DNA of 64,000 nt, taken from Bacteroidales bacterium. GTDB taxonomy: Bacteria > Bacteroidota > Bacteroidia > Bacteroidales > Bacteroidaceae. The first letter of the stretch is position 1. The number at the start of each line of letters is the position of its first letter. The stretch is from the NCBI GenBank assembly GCA_015060865.1, contig SUXS01000015.1, positions 30,138 through 94,137 of the forward strand. The letters run 5' to 3'. A model generated the notes under the pieces. That model searched no databases, had not been told where the DNA came from, and was given only the letters and a program-made list of their open reading frames with translations. Shown here in pieces: positions 16,848-27,030 of this stretch. A program made the position numbers and the translations under genes.

Positions 16848-16986
16848 GAACGACCTTCTCTGATAAAAAGAGAACATGTGCAATTTTGAAAATTCACTGC
16901 CTGCATCCTTTGCAAGCACACACTAACTATCGCCTCGTTTCACGTAAGCGAACATCTTGTCAAGGCTGAAGGGGGACGACACACCC

Positions 16987-17619
16987 CTACTTACACATTA
17001 TAGGCCTCAACTTAGCACATTGGGTTAGATCGGAAGGCATAATGTAGCTCCCTGCCATACCAGGGAAAGAGATGTCAGTACGGCGACCTTCACTCACAGA
17101 CACCCCTGCACGAGCGTAGACAAGCTCTACCAACTCAGTACAATAGAGGGCATCATCGTCCTCGAGATTATAGTCATGATCGAAGGGAATACACCGTTCA
17201 CTCAATAGCAAGGCATAAGCTGAAGCCATTGCCTTCAACGAGTCACTAACATCCAAGCGATATAGTCCGATGCTTGCATCTGGATATCGACCTATGAACT
17301 TGTATACGCTTTCACATTTTACGCGATCGACATCACCCTCAAAGTCTGGTTCGTGGGGAACAGCATGAACAATATAAAAGGTATTATCCTTAGCTACCAC
17401 GATACCCACGTGTGAGTAGCGCCCCTCCCTGTCAGCATTCGTCACCACATGCCCCACGAAGCCCATACCCCGTCGGAAAAGCAAATCTCCATTTTCCATC
17501 ACGGTCAACAAGCTATCAGTATCGGTGTCATGCGTATGACCTCTCGCACAACCAGATATTTGCCACAGCGAAAGGGGTATAAGACTGAGAAGAAAGACCC
17601 GAACTGCTATTTTACACAT
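16987..17619 (-). CDS. YiiX/YebB-like NlpC/P60-family lipoprotein
   Basis: A 210-residue protein with a lipoprotein signal (ISGC, Cys24). The rest matches the permuted NlpC/P60-fold YiiX/YebB group: NGDLLFRRG with the opening strand, RYSHVGIVV with the catalytic histidine, and ALYCTELVELVY with the catalytic cysteine. Members cleave peptide or ester bonds, possibly in cell-wall or lipid substrates; the target here is unknown. Confidence 0.83.
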   Translation of the reverse strand: MCKIAVRVFLLSLIPLSLWQISGCARGHTHDTDTDSLLTVMENGDLLFRRGMGFVGHVVTNADREGRYSHVGIVVAKDNTFYIVHAVPHEPDFEGDVDRVKCESVYKFIGRYPDASIGLYRLDVSDSLKAMASAYALLLSERCIPFDHDYNLEDDDALYCTELVELVYARAGVSVSEGRRTDISFPGMAGSYIMPSDLTQCAKLRPIMCK

Positions 17620-17632
17620 AAATGCATGGATT

Positions 17633-17671
17633 AAAAAAGGGCCTGTCCAACGAAGGTTGGAAAGCCCCTTT
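17633..17671 (-). terminator. Terminator of the DUF4878 gene
   Basis: Downstream of the DUF4878 stop on the minus strand, an imperfect hairpin (CCAAC/GTTGG stem flanked by GGGGC and GGCCC) is followed by a run of six T. Confidence 0.75.
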
Positions 17672-17690
17672 CTGCATGTTTCATACTGAT

Positions 17691-18092
17691 TTACTTATCC
17701 ATGGAAAGTTTCCACTTACCGTCATCAAGCTTCATACTGATATCATCGGTCTCTTCAGAACCATCGCCATAAACAATCTTAAGTGCCACAACAGCCGATT
17801 GGCCATCTTCTGCAATCGTCTCACTTACTACCTCAACGTTCTTTACACCGCCTTTTGACTCAATCATAGGGCCAGCTTTCTCCTTAAACAAAGAGGCAAC
17901 CATCGCCTTGGCTTCAGCAACTTCCTCTGCATTATCACTATCGTAATACACATTGTCAGCCACACCTTCATAGTTACCATCCTGCACCATCTGATACACA
18001 TTTACAGCCGCATCTGCGGGAGTAGAGCTACCGCCACAAGATACCATGAACACAAGTGCTACAAGAGCAAAAACAGACAAAACTTTCTTCAT
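17691..18092 (-). CDS. DUF4878-type lipoprotein
   Basis: A 133-residue lipoprotein (VSCG box) with a single small alpha+beta domain: an early helix (PADAAVNVYQMVQDGNYEGVAD), a second helix (AEEVAEAKAMVASLFKEK) and three strands ending DDGKWKLSMDK. This matches the DUF4878 family of small export-linked lipoproteins, function unknown. The ATG two codons upstream (18098) is also possible. It has a clear promoter and terminator and seems to be transcribed alone. Confidence 0.8.
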   Translation of the reverse strand: MKKVLSVFALVALVFMVSCGGSSTPADAAVNVYQMVQDGNYEGVADNVYYDSDNAEEVAEAKAMVASLFKEKAGPMIESKGGVKNVEVVSETIAEDGQSAVVALKIVYGDGSEETDDISMKLDDGKWKLSMDK

Positions 18093-18188
18093 AAGCATAA
18101 ATCTTTAAAAGTGAATATTGATGAGGCCTAACATAATCAGCAAGTAGCCAGACCTCTACAGCTACTGCCGATAGACTGATTTCCAGAA

Positions 18189-18219
18189 CAAATATAGGTA
18201 CATTTTACGACAATGCAAA
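18189..18219 (-). promoter_or_regulatory. Promoter of the DUF4878 gene
   Basis: On the minus strand TTTG (18219-18216), a 19-base spacer and TATATTTG (18196-18189) fit the Bacteroidetes consensus. The leader is about 90 bases. Confidence 0.7.
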
Positions 18220-18397
18220 CATTTAGCCCGTTTTCTTTAAAAAATGTTTAAAACATAGAAAAAACCGCTAAAAAAAAATAGTACGAATTAAATAAAAATG
18301 TAAAACTTAGCAAGCCGATACACTGATTGTTTCCTAAAAGCACAAGACTTGAAGAACGAAACACCAACTATGCCCTTACACATCTATTCATTTTTAC

Positions 18398-18405
18398 TAT
18401 CTTTG
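18398..18405 (+). promoter_or_regulatory. -7 element for porU
   Basis: TATCTTTG on the plus strand, 46 bases before the porU ATG. The -33 region is a poor match. Confidence 0.55.
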
Positions 18406-18451
18406 ACACACAATAAAACAGCGCACAGCACGTTTATATAACGATTGAATT

Positions 18452-21400
18452 ATGAAAAAAGCACAACTCATCATCATAGCTATCGGAGCATGGATCCTCG
18501 CATCGACGCCAACCTGGGCACAGGAAGAGTTCGAAGTCGACTGGGTTACCTATGCACAAGATACGGTGGTACCGACATTCACACACAGCATCGACTTGGG
18601 GTATGACCATACGGGATACCAATACAACGTTGCCATTGAATATCCCGAACTGACACCTCTCACTCTCAAAGAGACTCAACGCTACCGACTCCCCACCAAA
18701 GCCGGATTACCCGAATGGCCTATTATTGAGGTATACAAAGGCATCAGTGCTAAACGCGGGCAACTGGACATCTCGTTTATTCCCATCATCTGGCGCGACG
18801 GGCAATATCAGAAAATCATAAACTTTACACTCAAAGTGGAGAGGACATCTCCTACAGCGAACACATACACGAGAGCAATATCCCAACAAGAAAAAACAGA
18901 CCATTCCCCATTAAGCACAGGCCGCTGGGTAAAGATACGCGTATCGGACAACGGCATACACATGCTCACCCACGCCCGCCTCAAAGGAATGGGGTTCAGC
19001 AACCCGAACAAGGTGCGTCTATACGGATATGGCGGACACCCACTCTCGGAGGACGACACAAACAGCTGGCGCGAAGGCCTCAGCGAAGTACCCGTATGGC
19101 GCGGTAACAACCGCATCCTGTTTTACGCCTGTGGCCCCGTAAAATGGGTCATGCAGAGCGACAACACTTTCACACACACCCGTAACCCCTACTCGGAATA
19201 TGGGTATTATTTCTTAACCGATAAGGAGGAAGAAGGCGAACCTCGTTCTGCAATGTCGCCTATTGCCCCATCTAAAGAAGCAACAGGCACCTCCATTACC
19301 ACCACTCCCACCTACTCGTTACATGAGGTGGACGACTATGCCTGGTTTCACAGCGGAAGACAATTGGTAGAAAGCCACGATTTCGCAGGCAGCAACGTTA
19401 AACGGTACCAACTGTCGACCATAAACCTATATAGCCCGGAAAAAGCGACACTTGATGTATGCTTTACCCACAACGGTAATTCTGCAACATCGCTCTCCGT
19501 TACCTTAAACGACACTCCATTGGGCACCCTCACACTCTCCCCCATAGGAAGGTACACCGAAGCTGCCTCGGCTACACGTAGCTACACTACCGACCTTACC
19601 CCCACCAACACATCCCTCGTCAACGTAACCCTCACTCATAACCGCGAGTCCGGAATATCGGGCAGACTAGACTTCCTACGGCTCAACTATACAAGCTGTA
19701 ACAGTTTGGGAATACCCATCTATGCCACATCGTCCGGCACACATACCTACGAAGTCATCAACGCTAATGAACACGCAGTTGTATGGGATATTACAGATTC
19801 GGCAACCCCCGTATGCCTCCCCTCCACGATAAATGGCAAGACACTCATCTTTACCGCTGACGATAGACGCGGAAACACCTACATGGCTTTTGACACCCAA
19901 GCAAACTACCCTACTCCCGAGGAGGTGGGAGAGATAGCCAATCAAGACCTACATGCCACAGAAGCCACAGACTACATCATCATCGTACCTGCCAACGGCA
20001 AGCTCACAGCACAGGCAGAACGTTTGGCCGAGGCACACCGTGCACGAAACAATCTAAGCGTAAAAGTTGTACGCGCTGACGAAATATACAACGAGTTCTC
20101 TTCGGGCACACCCGACGCTACGGCTTATCGCCGCTACCTAAAGACACTCTACGACCGAGCTACCACCAAAGAAGAGGCGCCCAAGTATCTTTTGCTCTTC
20201 GGTGATGGAGCTTGGGATAACCGCATGCTAACCTCGGCATGGAAAACCTACACACCCGACGATTATCTGCTATGTTTCGAATCTGTCAACTCATTCAGCG
20301 CCACCTCTTCATTCGTCATGGAAGACTACTTTGGGTTACTCGACGATGGGGAAGGATCCAACTTACTACGCGACAAGGTAGATGTCGGTGTAGGACGTTT
20401 TCCCGTCACCACTGTAGAAGATGCCCGAAACATGGTAGACAAGGTCATAAGCTACATGAATAACGAGCAGGCAAGTGCATGGAAAAACACTATCCTCATG
20501 GTGGGGGACGATGGGGACAACAATCAGCACATGAGCGATGCTGAACAGGTTGCCAACATGATACAAAAAGAACACCCAGATTATATGGTAAAGCGTATCT
20601 ATTGGGATAATTTCCCCATGGAGGTCACGGCAACCGGAAACGGGTACCCCACGGTACGAAAACGCTTGCTAGAACTCTTTAATGAAGGTGCCCTGATGGT
20701 TAACTATAGCGGACATGGCAGTCCAGACGTACTTTCACACGAACTGGTCATAAGCAAGACCGACATGGAACAACTAAATTCGCCACGGCTCCCCATTTGG
20801 GTAACAGCCTCATGTGACATCACCCCCTTTGACAACACTGCTCCTTCGTTTGGAGAAAAAGCTTTTCTAAACCCCAAAGGTGGAGCCATAGCCCTCTTCA
20901 CCACCACACGCACCGTATATTCAGAGCAGAACAGACGTATCAACCTCTTTTTCTCGAAATACCTGCTCGGCAAGGATCAAAATGGGAATCGCATGCGCAT
21001 AGGAGATGCAGTACGACAAGCCAAATGCAGCCTCGTCACAACATCAAACAGCTATATGACCGACAACTCCGAAAACAAATTGCACTATGTACTCATTGGA
21101 GACCCTGCACTCACCATCGGAAGTTCTGGACATCAAATAACTATTGACAAACTCAATGGGAAGCCTGCAGAGACATCAAAAGATATACTGCTCAAGGCTG
21201 GGTCCGTAGCCACCATTGAGGGGCATATAGAGGATTGGCAGAAAAAACTTGATGGAAGCTACTCCGGTTTGCTATACGTTACAGTATTTGACAATTTGGA
21301 GACTATTGTATGCCGCAACAACCTTGGCACAGCTAAAGAACCGTGGACCTACCAAGAACGCACCAAAACCCTCTATGTAGGCAGTGACTCAGTACGGCAA

Positions 21401-22219
21401 GGAAAGTTCACTTTGTCCTTCCGAATCCCCATGGACATCAACTACTCATCATTGAGCGGACTGATTAATATGTATGCCATTGACAACACCCGTACACGTG
21501 AGGCACAAGGTTCGTTTGATAGCTTTCTATTGGGAGATACCGACGAAACTCTGAGCAACGACAGTGCAGGCCCCAAAATGAAGGTATACTTGAATTCTCC
21601 CGATTTCACCACCAGGGACAAGGTCAATGAGACCCCCAGACTGATTGTGATGCTAGAAGACAGCGACGGCATCAACGCCATAGGCAACAGCATCGGACAC
21701 GATATCATCGCCACCATAGACGGACAAGCATCCATGACCTACAACCTCAACAGTTACTATCAATCGGCTTTTGGAGACTACACACGTGGCACCATATCAT
21801 ATATTTTCCCTGAATTACCTGAAGGCAAACACACGCTACACCTACGAGCATGGGATATGATGAACAACGCCACTAACCAACATTTAGAGTTTGAGGTCGT
21901 CAAAGGACTCAGTCCACGCATCATTGACATCAGATGCACACACACACCTGCCCGAGAACACACGACCTTTATACTCACCCATGATCGCCCAGAAAACGAA
22001 GTTCAAGTATGCGTAGAGATATTCGAACTTTCAGGTCGCCGAGTATGGATGCACCAAGAACAGGTTGTCACTCCCGACAACCAATATTCCATAGACTGGA
22101 ACTTATGCAATAATAGCGGACAACCACTCAACACCGGTGTATACCTATACCGAACCACGATAGCCTCGACCAGTGGAGAATCAGTCAGCCAAACACACAA
22201 ATTGGTAATTTTACGCTGA
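18452..22219 (+). CDS. porU: Type IX secretion system sortase PorU
   Basis: A 1255-residue gingipain-like C25 peptidase. In type IX secretion it removes the C-terminal signal of cargo at the cell surface and joins the cargo to A-LPS. After a signal peptide there is a long beta-rich N-terminal part, then the catalytic domain with His755 in NYSGHGSPD and Cys788 in VTASCDITPF; the 33-residue spacing equals that of the P. gingivalis enzyme. The C-terminus (EIFELSGRRVW, then GVYLYRTT) is a T9SS-like domain, as in known PorU. The gene is directly followed by porV, as in P. gingivalis. Length is slightly above usual. Confidence 0.94.
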   Translation: MKKAQLIIIAIGAWILASTPTWAQEEFEVDWVTYAQDTVVPTFTHSIDLGYDHTGYQYNVAIEYPELTPLTLKETQRYRLPTKAGLPEWPIIEVYKGISAKRGQLDISFIPIIWRDGQYQKIINFTLKVERTSPTANTYTRAISQQEKTDHSPLSTGRWVKIRVSDNGIHMLTHARLKGMGFSNPNKVRLYGYGGHPLSEDDTNSWREGLSEVPVWRGNNRILFYACGPVKWVMQSDNTFTHTRNPYSEYGYYFLTDKEEEGEPRSAMSPIAPSKEATGTSITTTPTYSLHEVDDYAWFHSGRQLVESHDFAGSNVKRYQLSTINLYSPEKATLDVCFTHNGNSATSLSVTLNDTPLGTLTLSPIGRYTEAASATRSYTTDLTPTNTSLVNVTLTHNRESGISGRLDFLRLNYTSCNSLGIPIYATSSGTHTYEVINANEHAVVWDITDSATPVCLPSTINGKTLIFTADDRRGNTYMAFDTQANYPTPEEVGEIANQDLHATEATDYIIIVPANGKLTAQAERLAEAHRARNNLSVKVVRADEIYNEFSSGTPDATAYRRYLKTLYDRATTKEEAPKYLLLFGDGAWDNRMLTSAWKTYTPDDYLLCFESVNSFSATSSFVMEDYFGLLDDGEGSNLLRDKVDVGVGRFPVTTVEDARNMVDKVISYMNNEQASAWKNTILMVGDDGDNNQHMSDAEQVANMIQKEHPDYMVKRIYWDNFPMEVTATGNGYPTVRKRLLELFNEGALMVNYSGHGSPDVLSHELVISKTDMEQLNSPRLPIWVTASCDITPFDNTAPSFGEKAFLNPKGGAIALFTTTRTVYSEQNRRINLFFSKYLLGKDQNGNRMRIGDAVRQAKCSLVTTSNSYMTDNSENKLHYVLIGDPALTIGSSGHQITIDKLNGKPAETSKDILLKAGSVATIEGHIEDWQKKLDGSYSGLLYVTVFDNLETIVCRNNLGTAKEPWTYQERTKTLYVGSDSVRQGKFTLSFRIPMDINYSSLSGLINMYAIDNTRTREAQGSFDSFLLGDTDETLSNDSAGPKMKVYLNSPDFTTRDKVNETPRLIVMLEDSDGINAIGNSIGHDIIATIDGQASMTYNLNSYYQSAFGDYTRGTISYIFPELPEGKHTLHLRAWDMMNNATNQHLEFEVVKGLSPRIIDIRCTHTPAREHTTFILTHDRPENEVQVCVEIFELSGRRVWMHQEQVVTPDNQYSIDWNLCNNSGQPLNTGVYLYRTTIASTSGESVSQTHKLVILR

Positions 22220-22282
22220 CCAAAGCAATAAAGTGGAGAGTTTTATGTTTAGTTTAGTGACACAGACTTTTTTAGATAAGAA

Positions 22283-23503
22283 ATGATGAAGAAGATTATT
22301 CTACTTGCGACCATACTTATAAGCACAACAGCTCTATTTGCGCAAAAGACATCAACTTCAGACGAAGTGCAGATGTTCAATCCCGTAATGACTGGAGTTA
22401 CCTCGTTAACTATCGCCCCAGACTCACGCGCTGGAGCCATGGGTGACGCAGGCGCTGCCACTGACCCTGATGTAAACTCTCAGTACTGGAACCCTGCCAA
22501 ATACCCCTTTGCCATCAGTCCTGCAGGTTTCTCACTCGCTTACACCCCATGGCTACGACAATTAGTAAGCGACATCGACCTAGCCAACCTCGTGGGATAC
22601 TACCGCATAGGTGACTATCAAGCCATCAGCGGCTCACTTACTTACTTTTCTTTAGGTGAAGTTTGGGTAGATAACTACGCCATTCATCCTTATGAAATGG
22701 CAATTGACTTTGCCTATTCACGAATGTTGTCAGAGACCTTCTCGGCTGCAGTCGGCCTGCGCTACATCATTTCAGACCTCAGTTTTAAATTCGAGGATGA
22801 CGTAGAGGTGGGACAAGCCTTCGCCGCAGACATTTCGATGTTTTATACCAACTATATCATGTTGGGACGCCGAGAGTGCATGATAAATCTCGGACTTAAC
22901 GCCTCTAATATTGGTAGTAAAATATCATTCGATGGTGGAAACACCAACCAATTTATCCCTACAAACCTACGTCTTGGAACATCAATACTAATCCCTGTAG
23001 ACGAGTATAACACTTTCGCTATCAATGCGGATATAAACAAGCTGATGGTACCTACTAAACCCACATACCGCCAATTCTTAGACTCAGAATATGCCAAGGA
23101 GCAAGGATTGGACCCCACCGACAAAGAGTACTCATATGCCTCAGAATACGAATCATACCTTTCTGACATTGGTTACAACGACATGTCGCCCATAACGGGC
23201 ATTTTCAAGTCTTTCTCCGATGCCCCAGGAGGATTCAAGGAAGAGTTGCAGGAAATCTATTGGGGTGTAGGTGTAGAGTATGCCTATAATAATCAATTCT
23301 TCCTCCGAGGAGGCTATCACTACGAAAACGAATACAAAGGTAATCGTAAGTACTTCACTCTCGGCACAGGTTTCAAGATGAGTGTATTCTCACTTGATGC
23401 AGCCTATCTCATATCGACAGCACAAAGCAACCCTCTTGACCAAACCTTGCGTTTTACGCTGTCGTTTGACATGGATGGTATCAAGGAAATATTAGGAAGA
23501 TAA
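22283..23503 (+). CDS. porV: Type IX secretion outer-membrane protein PorV (LptO)
   Basis: A 406-residue outer-membrane beta-barrel of the FadL-like PorV family. PorV picks up cargo from the SprA translocon and presents it to PorU. A signal peptide (to FAQ) precedes MFNPVMTGVTSL and SRAGAMGDAGAATDPDVNSQYWNPAK, the diagnostic N-terminal block; the remainder alternates in barrel fashion and ends in an aromatic strand before GIKEILGR. It is 63 bases after porU on the same strand. Confidence 0.93.
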   Translation: MMKKIILLATILISTTALFAQKTSTSDEVQMFNPVMTGVTSLTIAPDSRAGAMGDAGAATDPDVNSQYWNPAKYPFAISPAGFSLAYTPWLRQLVSDIDLANLVGYYRIGDYQAISGSLTYFSLGEVWVDNYAIHPYEMAIDFAYSRMLSETFSAAVGLRYIISDLSFKFEDDVEVGQAFAADISMFYTNYIMLGRRECMINLGLNASNIGSKISFDGGNTNQFIPTNLRLGTSILIPVDEYNTFAINADINKLMVPTKPTYRQFLDSEYAKEQGLDPTDKEYSYASEYESYLSDIGYNDMSPITGIFKSFSDAPGGFKEELQEIYWGVGVEYAYNNQFFLRGGYHYENEYKGNRKYFTLGTGFKMSVFSLDAAYLISTAQSNPLDQTLRFTLSFDMDGIKEILGR

Positions 23504-23587
23504 ATCAAATTCTTTAAATTTGCAAGTTTTCAGCTCAAAACCTGACTGATACCCAAAACTTATATATTCACAAACTCATAGACTCAA

Positions 23588-24067
23588 ATGAAATTACGTG
23601 TCGGATTTGGATTTGATGTTCACAAATTTGCAGAGAACCGCGAATTGTGGCTAGGAGGTATACGCCTTGAGCACGACAAAGGTCTTTTAGGGCACTCTGA
23701 TGCCGACGTACTCATCCACGCAATCTGTGATGCGCTGTTAGGTGCAGCACATATGCGCGACATAGGTTATCACTTTCCCGACAATGCAGGCGAATACAAA
23801 AACATCGACAGCAAAATACTACTCCGTCAAACCGTAAAGCTTATCGCCACCAAAGGATATCGTATAGGCAATATCGACGCTACAATCTGCGCCGAGCGCC
23901 CCAAGTTGAAAGTCCATATTCCACTCATGCAACGAACACTGGCCAATGTGATGAACATCGACGAAGAAGACGTCACCGTCAAGGCTACCACCACCGAGCA
24001 ACTCGGGTTCACAGGACGCGAAGAAGGCATCTCTGCCTATGCCACAGTGCTGTTAGAAAAGGAGTAA
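23588..24067 (+). CDS. ispF: 2-C-methyl-D-erythritol 2,4-cyclodiphosphate synthase
   Basis: A 159-residue enzyme of the non-mevalonate isoprenoid pathway. Zinc ligands D10, H12 (FGFDVHKF) and H44 (GHSDADVLIHA) are present, as are AERPKL and the TTTEQLGFTGREEGI substrate loop. Length is typical. It follows porV by 84 bases and precedes the metallophosphoesterase gene by 14 bases. The leader contains an ACAAACTCATAGACTCA tract also seen before parE and fabG. Confidence 0.95.
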   Translation: MKLRVGFGFDVHKFAENRELWLGGIRLEHDKGLLGHSDADVLIHAICDALLGAAHMRDIGYHFPDNAGEYKNIDSKILLRQTVKLIATKGYRIGNIDATICAERPKLKVHIPLMQRTLANVMNIDEEDVTVKATTTEQLGFTGREEGISAYATVLLEKE

Positions 24068-24081
24068 AAGAAAGATTGTCA

Positions 24082-24942
24082 ATGACATCGTCAAGAGCTA
24101 TACCAACAAATGATAGAAGAGGATTTAGTCACCTATTGCTATCCTCCCTCCTTCTATTATCTTTCACCTCTTGTACCTCACTCCGTTATACGGGGGTAAA
24201 TCGCATACGAAATTATAACATATCCTCCCCCGAAGTCCCCAAAGCTTTCAATGGGTATCGTATTGCGTTCGCCTCAGATTTTCATTTAAAAAGCAAGTTC
24301 AAAGAACGCCAACTACACGGCACAGTAAAAGCACTGCAGACTCTTGCGCCCGACGTATTGCTACTGGGCGGGGACTATCAGGAGGGATGCGAGTATGTAG
24401 AACCACTTTTCGAAGCTTTAACACAGGCCACCCCACCCGATGGTATCTACGCTGTTTTAGGGAACAATGACTATGAGCGTTGTACCGAACTTATACGCAC
24501 AGCAATGCAGAAACACAATATAGTACTGCTTGAAGAAGAGACAGACACCATTTACCAAAACGACGAATATATCTTAATCTGGGGGGCTAATCCTTATGCT
24601 GGAAAGTATCCATCATCTAAACATAACCCGCATTTTTCAAAACCCACCAGTCAAGAGGACTTCGTATTGCTGCTCATCCATACTCCCGACTATGTAGACG
24701 ATGCAGACTGCAACATCGCAGACCTAGCTCTTGCTGGGCATACCCATGGAGGGCAAGTCACTCTTTTCGGGCTCTACGCTCCCATCACCGCTTCCAAATA
24801 TGGCATGCGCTATCGCTCGGGACTCAAACATAGTCGCCAAGGCATACCCATCATTATATCCAATGGTCTAGGTACATCACGCCATCCAATCCGTCTGTTT
24901 GCGCCAACAGATATTGTCGTTGTCACCCTACACTCTCAATAA
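24082..24942 (+). CDS. Metallophosphoesterase lipoprotein (YkuE/YaeI-like)
   Basis: A 286-residue calcineurin-like phosphoesterase. Motifs run in order: ASDFHLK, LLLGGDYQEG, LGNNDYE, and the late IHTPDY and AGHTHGGQVTLF. The N-terminus is hydrophobic and ends in TSCTS, so membrane anchoring as a lipoprotein is likely. Family members act on phosphate esters including UDP-sugars or lipid phosphates; the substrate here is unknown. The ATG at 24082 is preferred over an in-frame TTG six bases earlier. It is in line with ispF. Confidence 0.86.
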   Translation: MTSSRAIPTNDRRGFSHLLLSSLLLLSFTSCTSLRYTGVNRIRNYNISSPEVPKAFNGYRIAFASDFHLKSKFKERQLHGTVKALQTLAPDVLLLGGDYQEGCEYVEPLFEALTQATPPDGIYAVLGNNDYERCTELIRTAMQKHNIVLLEEETDTIYQNDEYILIWGANPYAGKYPSSKHNPHFSKPTSQEDFVLLLIHTPDYVDDADCNIADLALAGHTHGGQVTLFGLYAPITASKYGMRYRSGLKHSRQGIPIIISNGLGTSRHPIRLFAPTDIVVVTLHSQ

Positions 24943-24954
24943 AAGCACTTTCCC

Positions 24955-24986
24955 TTTTGCCATTAACCAACATTGCACTAACTTCG
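24955..24986 (+). promoter_or_regulatory. Promoter of the THUMP-like methyltransferase gene
   Basis: TTTTG (24955-24959), a 19-base spacer and TAACTTCG (24979-24986), a near match to TAnnTTTG, lie 26 bases before the ATG at 25013. Confidence 0.5.
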
Positions 24987-25012
24987 CGTTTGGAAACAAA
25001 AATGCAGCCCAA

Positions 25013-26197
25013 ATGATAGACAAGCCTACCAGAGAGTTTATCCTTGCCCATCGGCACGATGATGTGCGCAGCCTCGCTTTACGAGCAACACGCTACCCCG
25101 ATGTGGATTTACGGCAAGCCGTGACACAAATCGAGGGGTGGCAATTGGCGAGACGCAAGTTGCCTACATGGGCCTCAACGGAGGGGATGATTTATCCTGT
25201 GCGTCTGTCAATGGAGCAGTGTTCGTCAGAACAGACGGCACGCTATAAGGCTTCATTGGCCTGTGGCGAAAGATTGGCCGACCTCACTGGAGGTTTCGGC
25301 ATCGACTGCAGCTACATGGCTGAGCGATTCACACAAACGACCTATATAGAGCGCGACGAACGCCTATGCCAAATAGCCTGCCACAACTTCGCCCTTCTTG
25401 GCAAGAGCATCAGCGTACATCATGGGGAGTGCGAGCAGTTATTGGAAAAACTACCTCAACAGGACTGGATTTTCATCGACCCAGCGCGCCGCAGCAGTAC
25501 CGGCAAGAAGGTAGCCGCATTGAGCGACTGCGAGCCCGATGTTTGCAAGCTGGAAGCCGTACTGCTCAGCAAGAGCCATCACATAATGATCAAGTGCTCC
25601 CCAATGCTCGACATCTCACAAGCTCTACGCCAGCTCACCTCCGTCAGAGAGGTACATGTGGTATCGGTCGGCAATGAATGCAAAGAGCTATTGTTCATAT
25701 TGTCGCGGCAAGAGCCCAAGGAAGCAGCACCTATACGCGTTTGCTCCGTCAACCTGCGCGACACATATACACAAATATTCTCCCACACCTTCGAGGAGGA
25801 GTCATCGGCCACAAGTCGTTATACGGAAACGCTATGCCAATACCTATACGAGCCGAATAGCTCGCTGATGAAGGCAGGATGTTATAACACCCTATCTGCA
25901 CGTTTCGAGCTGGGGAAGCTGCATCCGAACACGCATCTCTATACCTCCGACACATTTCATCCCGACTTTCCAGGGCGCATCTTCAAGGTAAGAGATACTG
26001 TAGGGTTCAATAAAAGTGAACTACGCGCTCTCACCAGCAGTATCAGGAATGCCAACCTTGCCGTGCGTAATTTTCCCGAGCAGGCAGAGGCGCTCCGCCA
26101 GCGGCTGAAGCTGGCTGACGGTGGTGACAACTACCTGTTTGCTACTACCCTTGCCGATAATCGGAAAGTTATTGTCGTGGGAGAAAAAATCCAATAA
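25013..26197 (+). CDS. Class I methyltransferase with THUMP-like domain (PG_1098 type)
   Basis: A 394-residue protein related to the PG_1098 family of Bacteroidetes. The SAM-binding core is visible: LADLTGGFGIDCSYMAERF, then the acidic YIERDE strand, and WIFIDPARRSSTGKK as the catalytic-type motif IV. The C-terminal third (PGRIFKVRD, NKSELRALTSSIRNANLAVRNFP) matches the THUMP-like end of the family. An RNA base target is likely but not known. The ATG at 25013 is chosen because the earlier frame overlaps the phosphoesterase gene and a promoter lies just upstream. Confidence 0.82.
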   Translation: MIDKPTREFILAHRHDDVRSLALRATRYPDVDLRQAVTQIEGWQLARRKLPTWASTEGMIYPVRLSMEQCSSEQTARYKASLACGERLADLTGGFGIDCSYMAERFTQTTYIERDERLCQIACHNFALLGKSISVHHGECEQLLEKLPQQDWIFIDPARRSSTGKKVAALSDCEPDVCKLEAVLLSKSHHIMIKCSPMLDISQALRQLTSVREVHVVSVGNECKELLFILSRQEPKEAAPIRVCSVNLRDTYTQIFSHTFEEESSATSRYTETLCQYLYEPNSSLMKAGCYNTLSARFELGKLHPNTHLYTSDTFHPDFPGRIFKVRDTVGFNKSELRALTSSIRNANLAVRNFPEQAEALRQRLKLADGGDNYLFATTLADNRKVIVVGEKIQ

Positions 26198-26219
26198 TCA
26201 AAAAACAAACGCCCCGCCC

Positions 26220-27011
26220 ATGCTCACCGTCTCCATACACCCCTACTCTTCCATGCCTGACGAGGTCGTAGCGTTCAGCACCACTCGTCACGGAGGATGC
26301 AGCGAAGGCAGCTATGCCTCGTTCAACTGTACTCCATACGTGGGAGACGATACCGCTGTTGTACAAGCCAATCAGGCCATGCTATGCGAGCGACTCGGCA
26401 TCACGGCCGACCGCCTCGTCATCCCTTATCAAACCCATAGCTGCAACCTGCTCACCATTGACGACACCTTCATGCACCTGTCTGGTGATGCACGACATGC
26501 CATGCTACAGGAAAAGGATGCAATGATGACCTCCTTGGACAATACGTGCCTATGCATATCTACAGCTGACTGCATCCCTATACTACTGTACGACCCTATA
26601 CACAAGGCAATCGCTGCCATACATGCCGGATGGCGTGGTACAGTGAACGGTATCGTGACGAGTACCATCCAAACCATGCATCAAACCTACGGCACGCAGG
26701 GGGCCGACGTGCATGCCGTCATAGGACCTGGCATATCGCTCGCTGCATTTGAAGTGGGGATTGAGGTGTATGAGGCATTCGAGAAAGCCGGATACGACAT
26801 GGGAATCATCGCCCGTTGGCATCCTGAAAAAGAGAAATTCCATATCGATCTGCCCAAGGCCAACCAGCTTGCCTTGAGAAGTAATGGTGTACCCGACGAA
26901 CAGATTCACGATTGCGGCATCTGCACCTATACCCAGCATCGCGATTTCTTCTCCGCCCGCCGCTTAAGCATCAAGTCGGGCAGGATACTCAGTGGAATAA
27001 TGTTAAGGTAA
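26220..27011 (+). CDS. pgeF: PgeF-type laccase-domain protein (YfiH family)
   Basis: A 263-residue protein of the YfiH/CNF1 family. The zinc and catalytic residues are H73 in YQTHS, C118 in STADCIP and H135 in IHAGWRGT, with GPGISLAAFEVG later. In E. coli PgeF removes wrongly built peptidoglycan precursors; other family members are purine nucleosidase-like. The ATG at 26220 is 22 bases beyond the methyltransferase stop; an earlier frame overlaps that gene. It forms a run with the B3/4 gene downstream. Confidence 0.9.
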   Translation: MLTVSIHPYSSMPDEVVAFSTTRHGGCSEGSYASFNCTPYVGDDTAVVQANQAMLCERLGITADRLVIPYQTHSCNLLTIDDTFMHLSGDARHAMLQEKDAMMTSLDNTCLCISTADCIPILLYDPIHKAIAAIHAGWRGTVNGIVTSTIQTMHQTYGTQGADVHAVIGPGISLAAFEVGIEVYEAFEKAGYDMGIIARWHPEKEKFHIDLPKANQLALRSNGVPDEQIHDCGICTYTQHRDFFSARRLSIKSGRILSGIMLR

Positions 27012-27030
27012 GCACACCCTATATATATTT

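Larger units (their letters stand above)
18099..18451. other. 353-base gene-free region between the DUF4878 gene and porU
   Basis: It is AT-rich with no supported coding frame. It holds the promoter of the DUF4878 gene (18189-18219) and a -7 element for porU (18398-18405). Nothing else was seen. Confidence 0.7.
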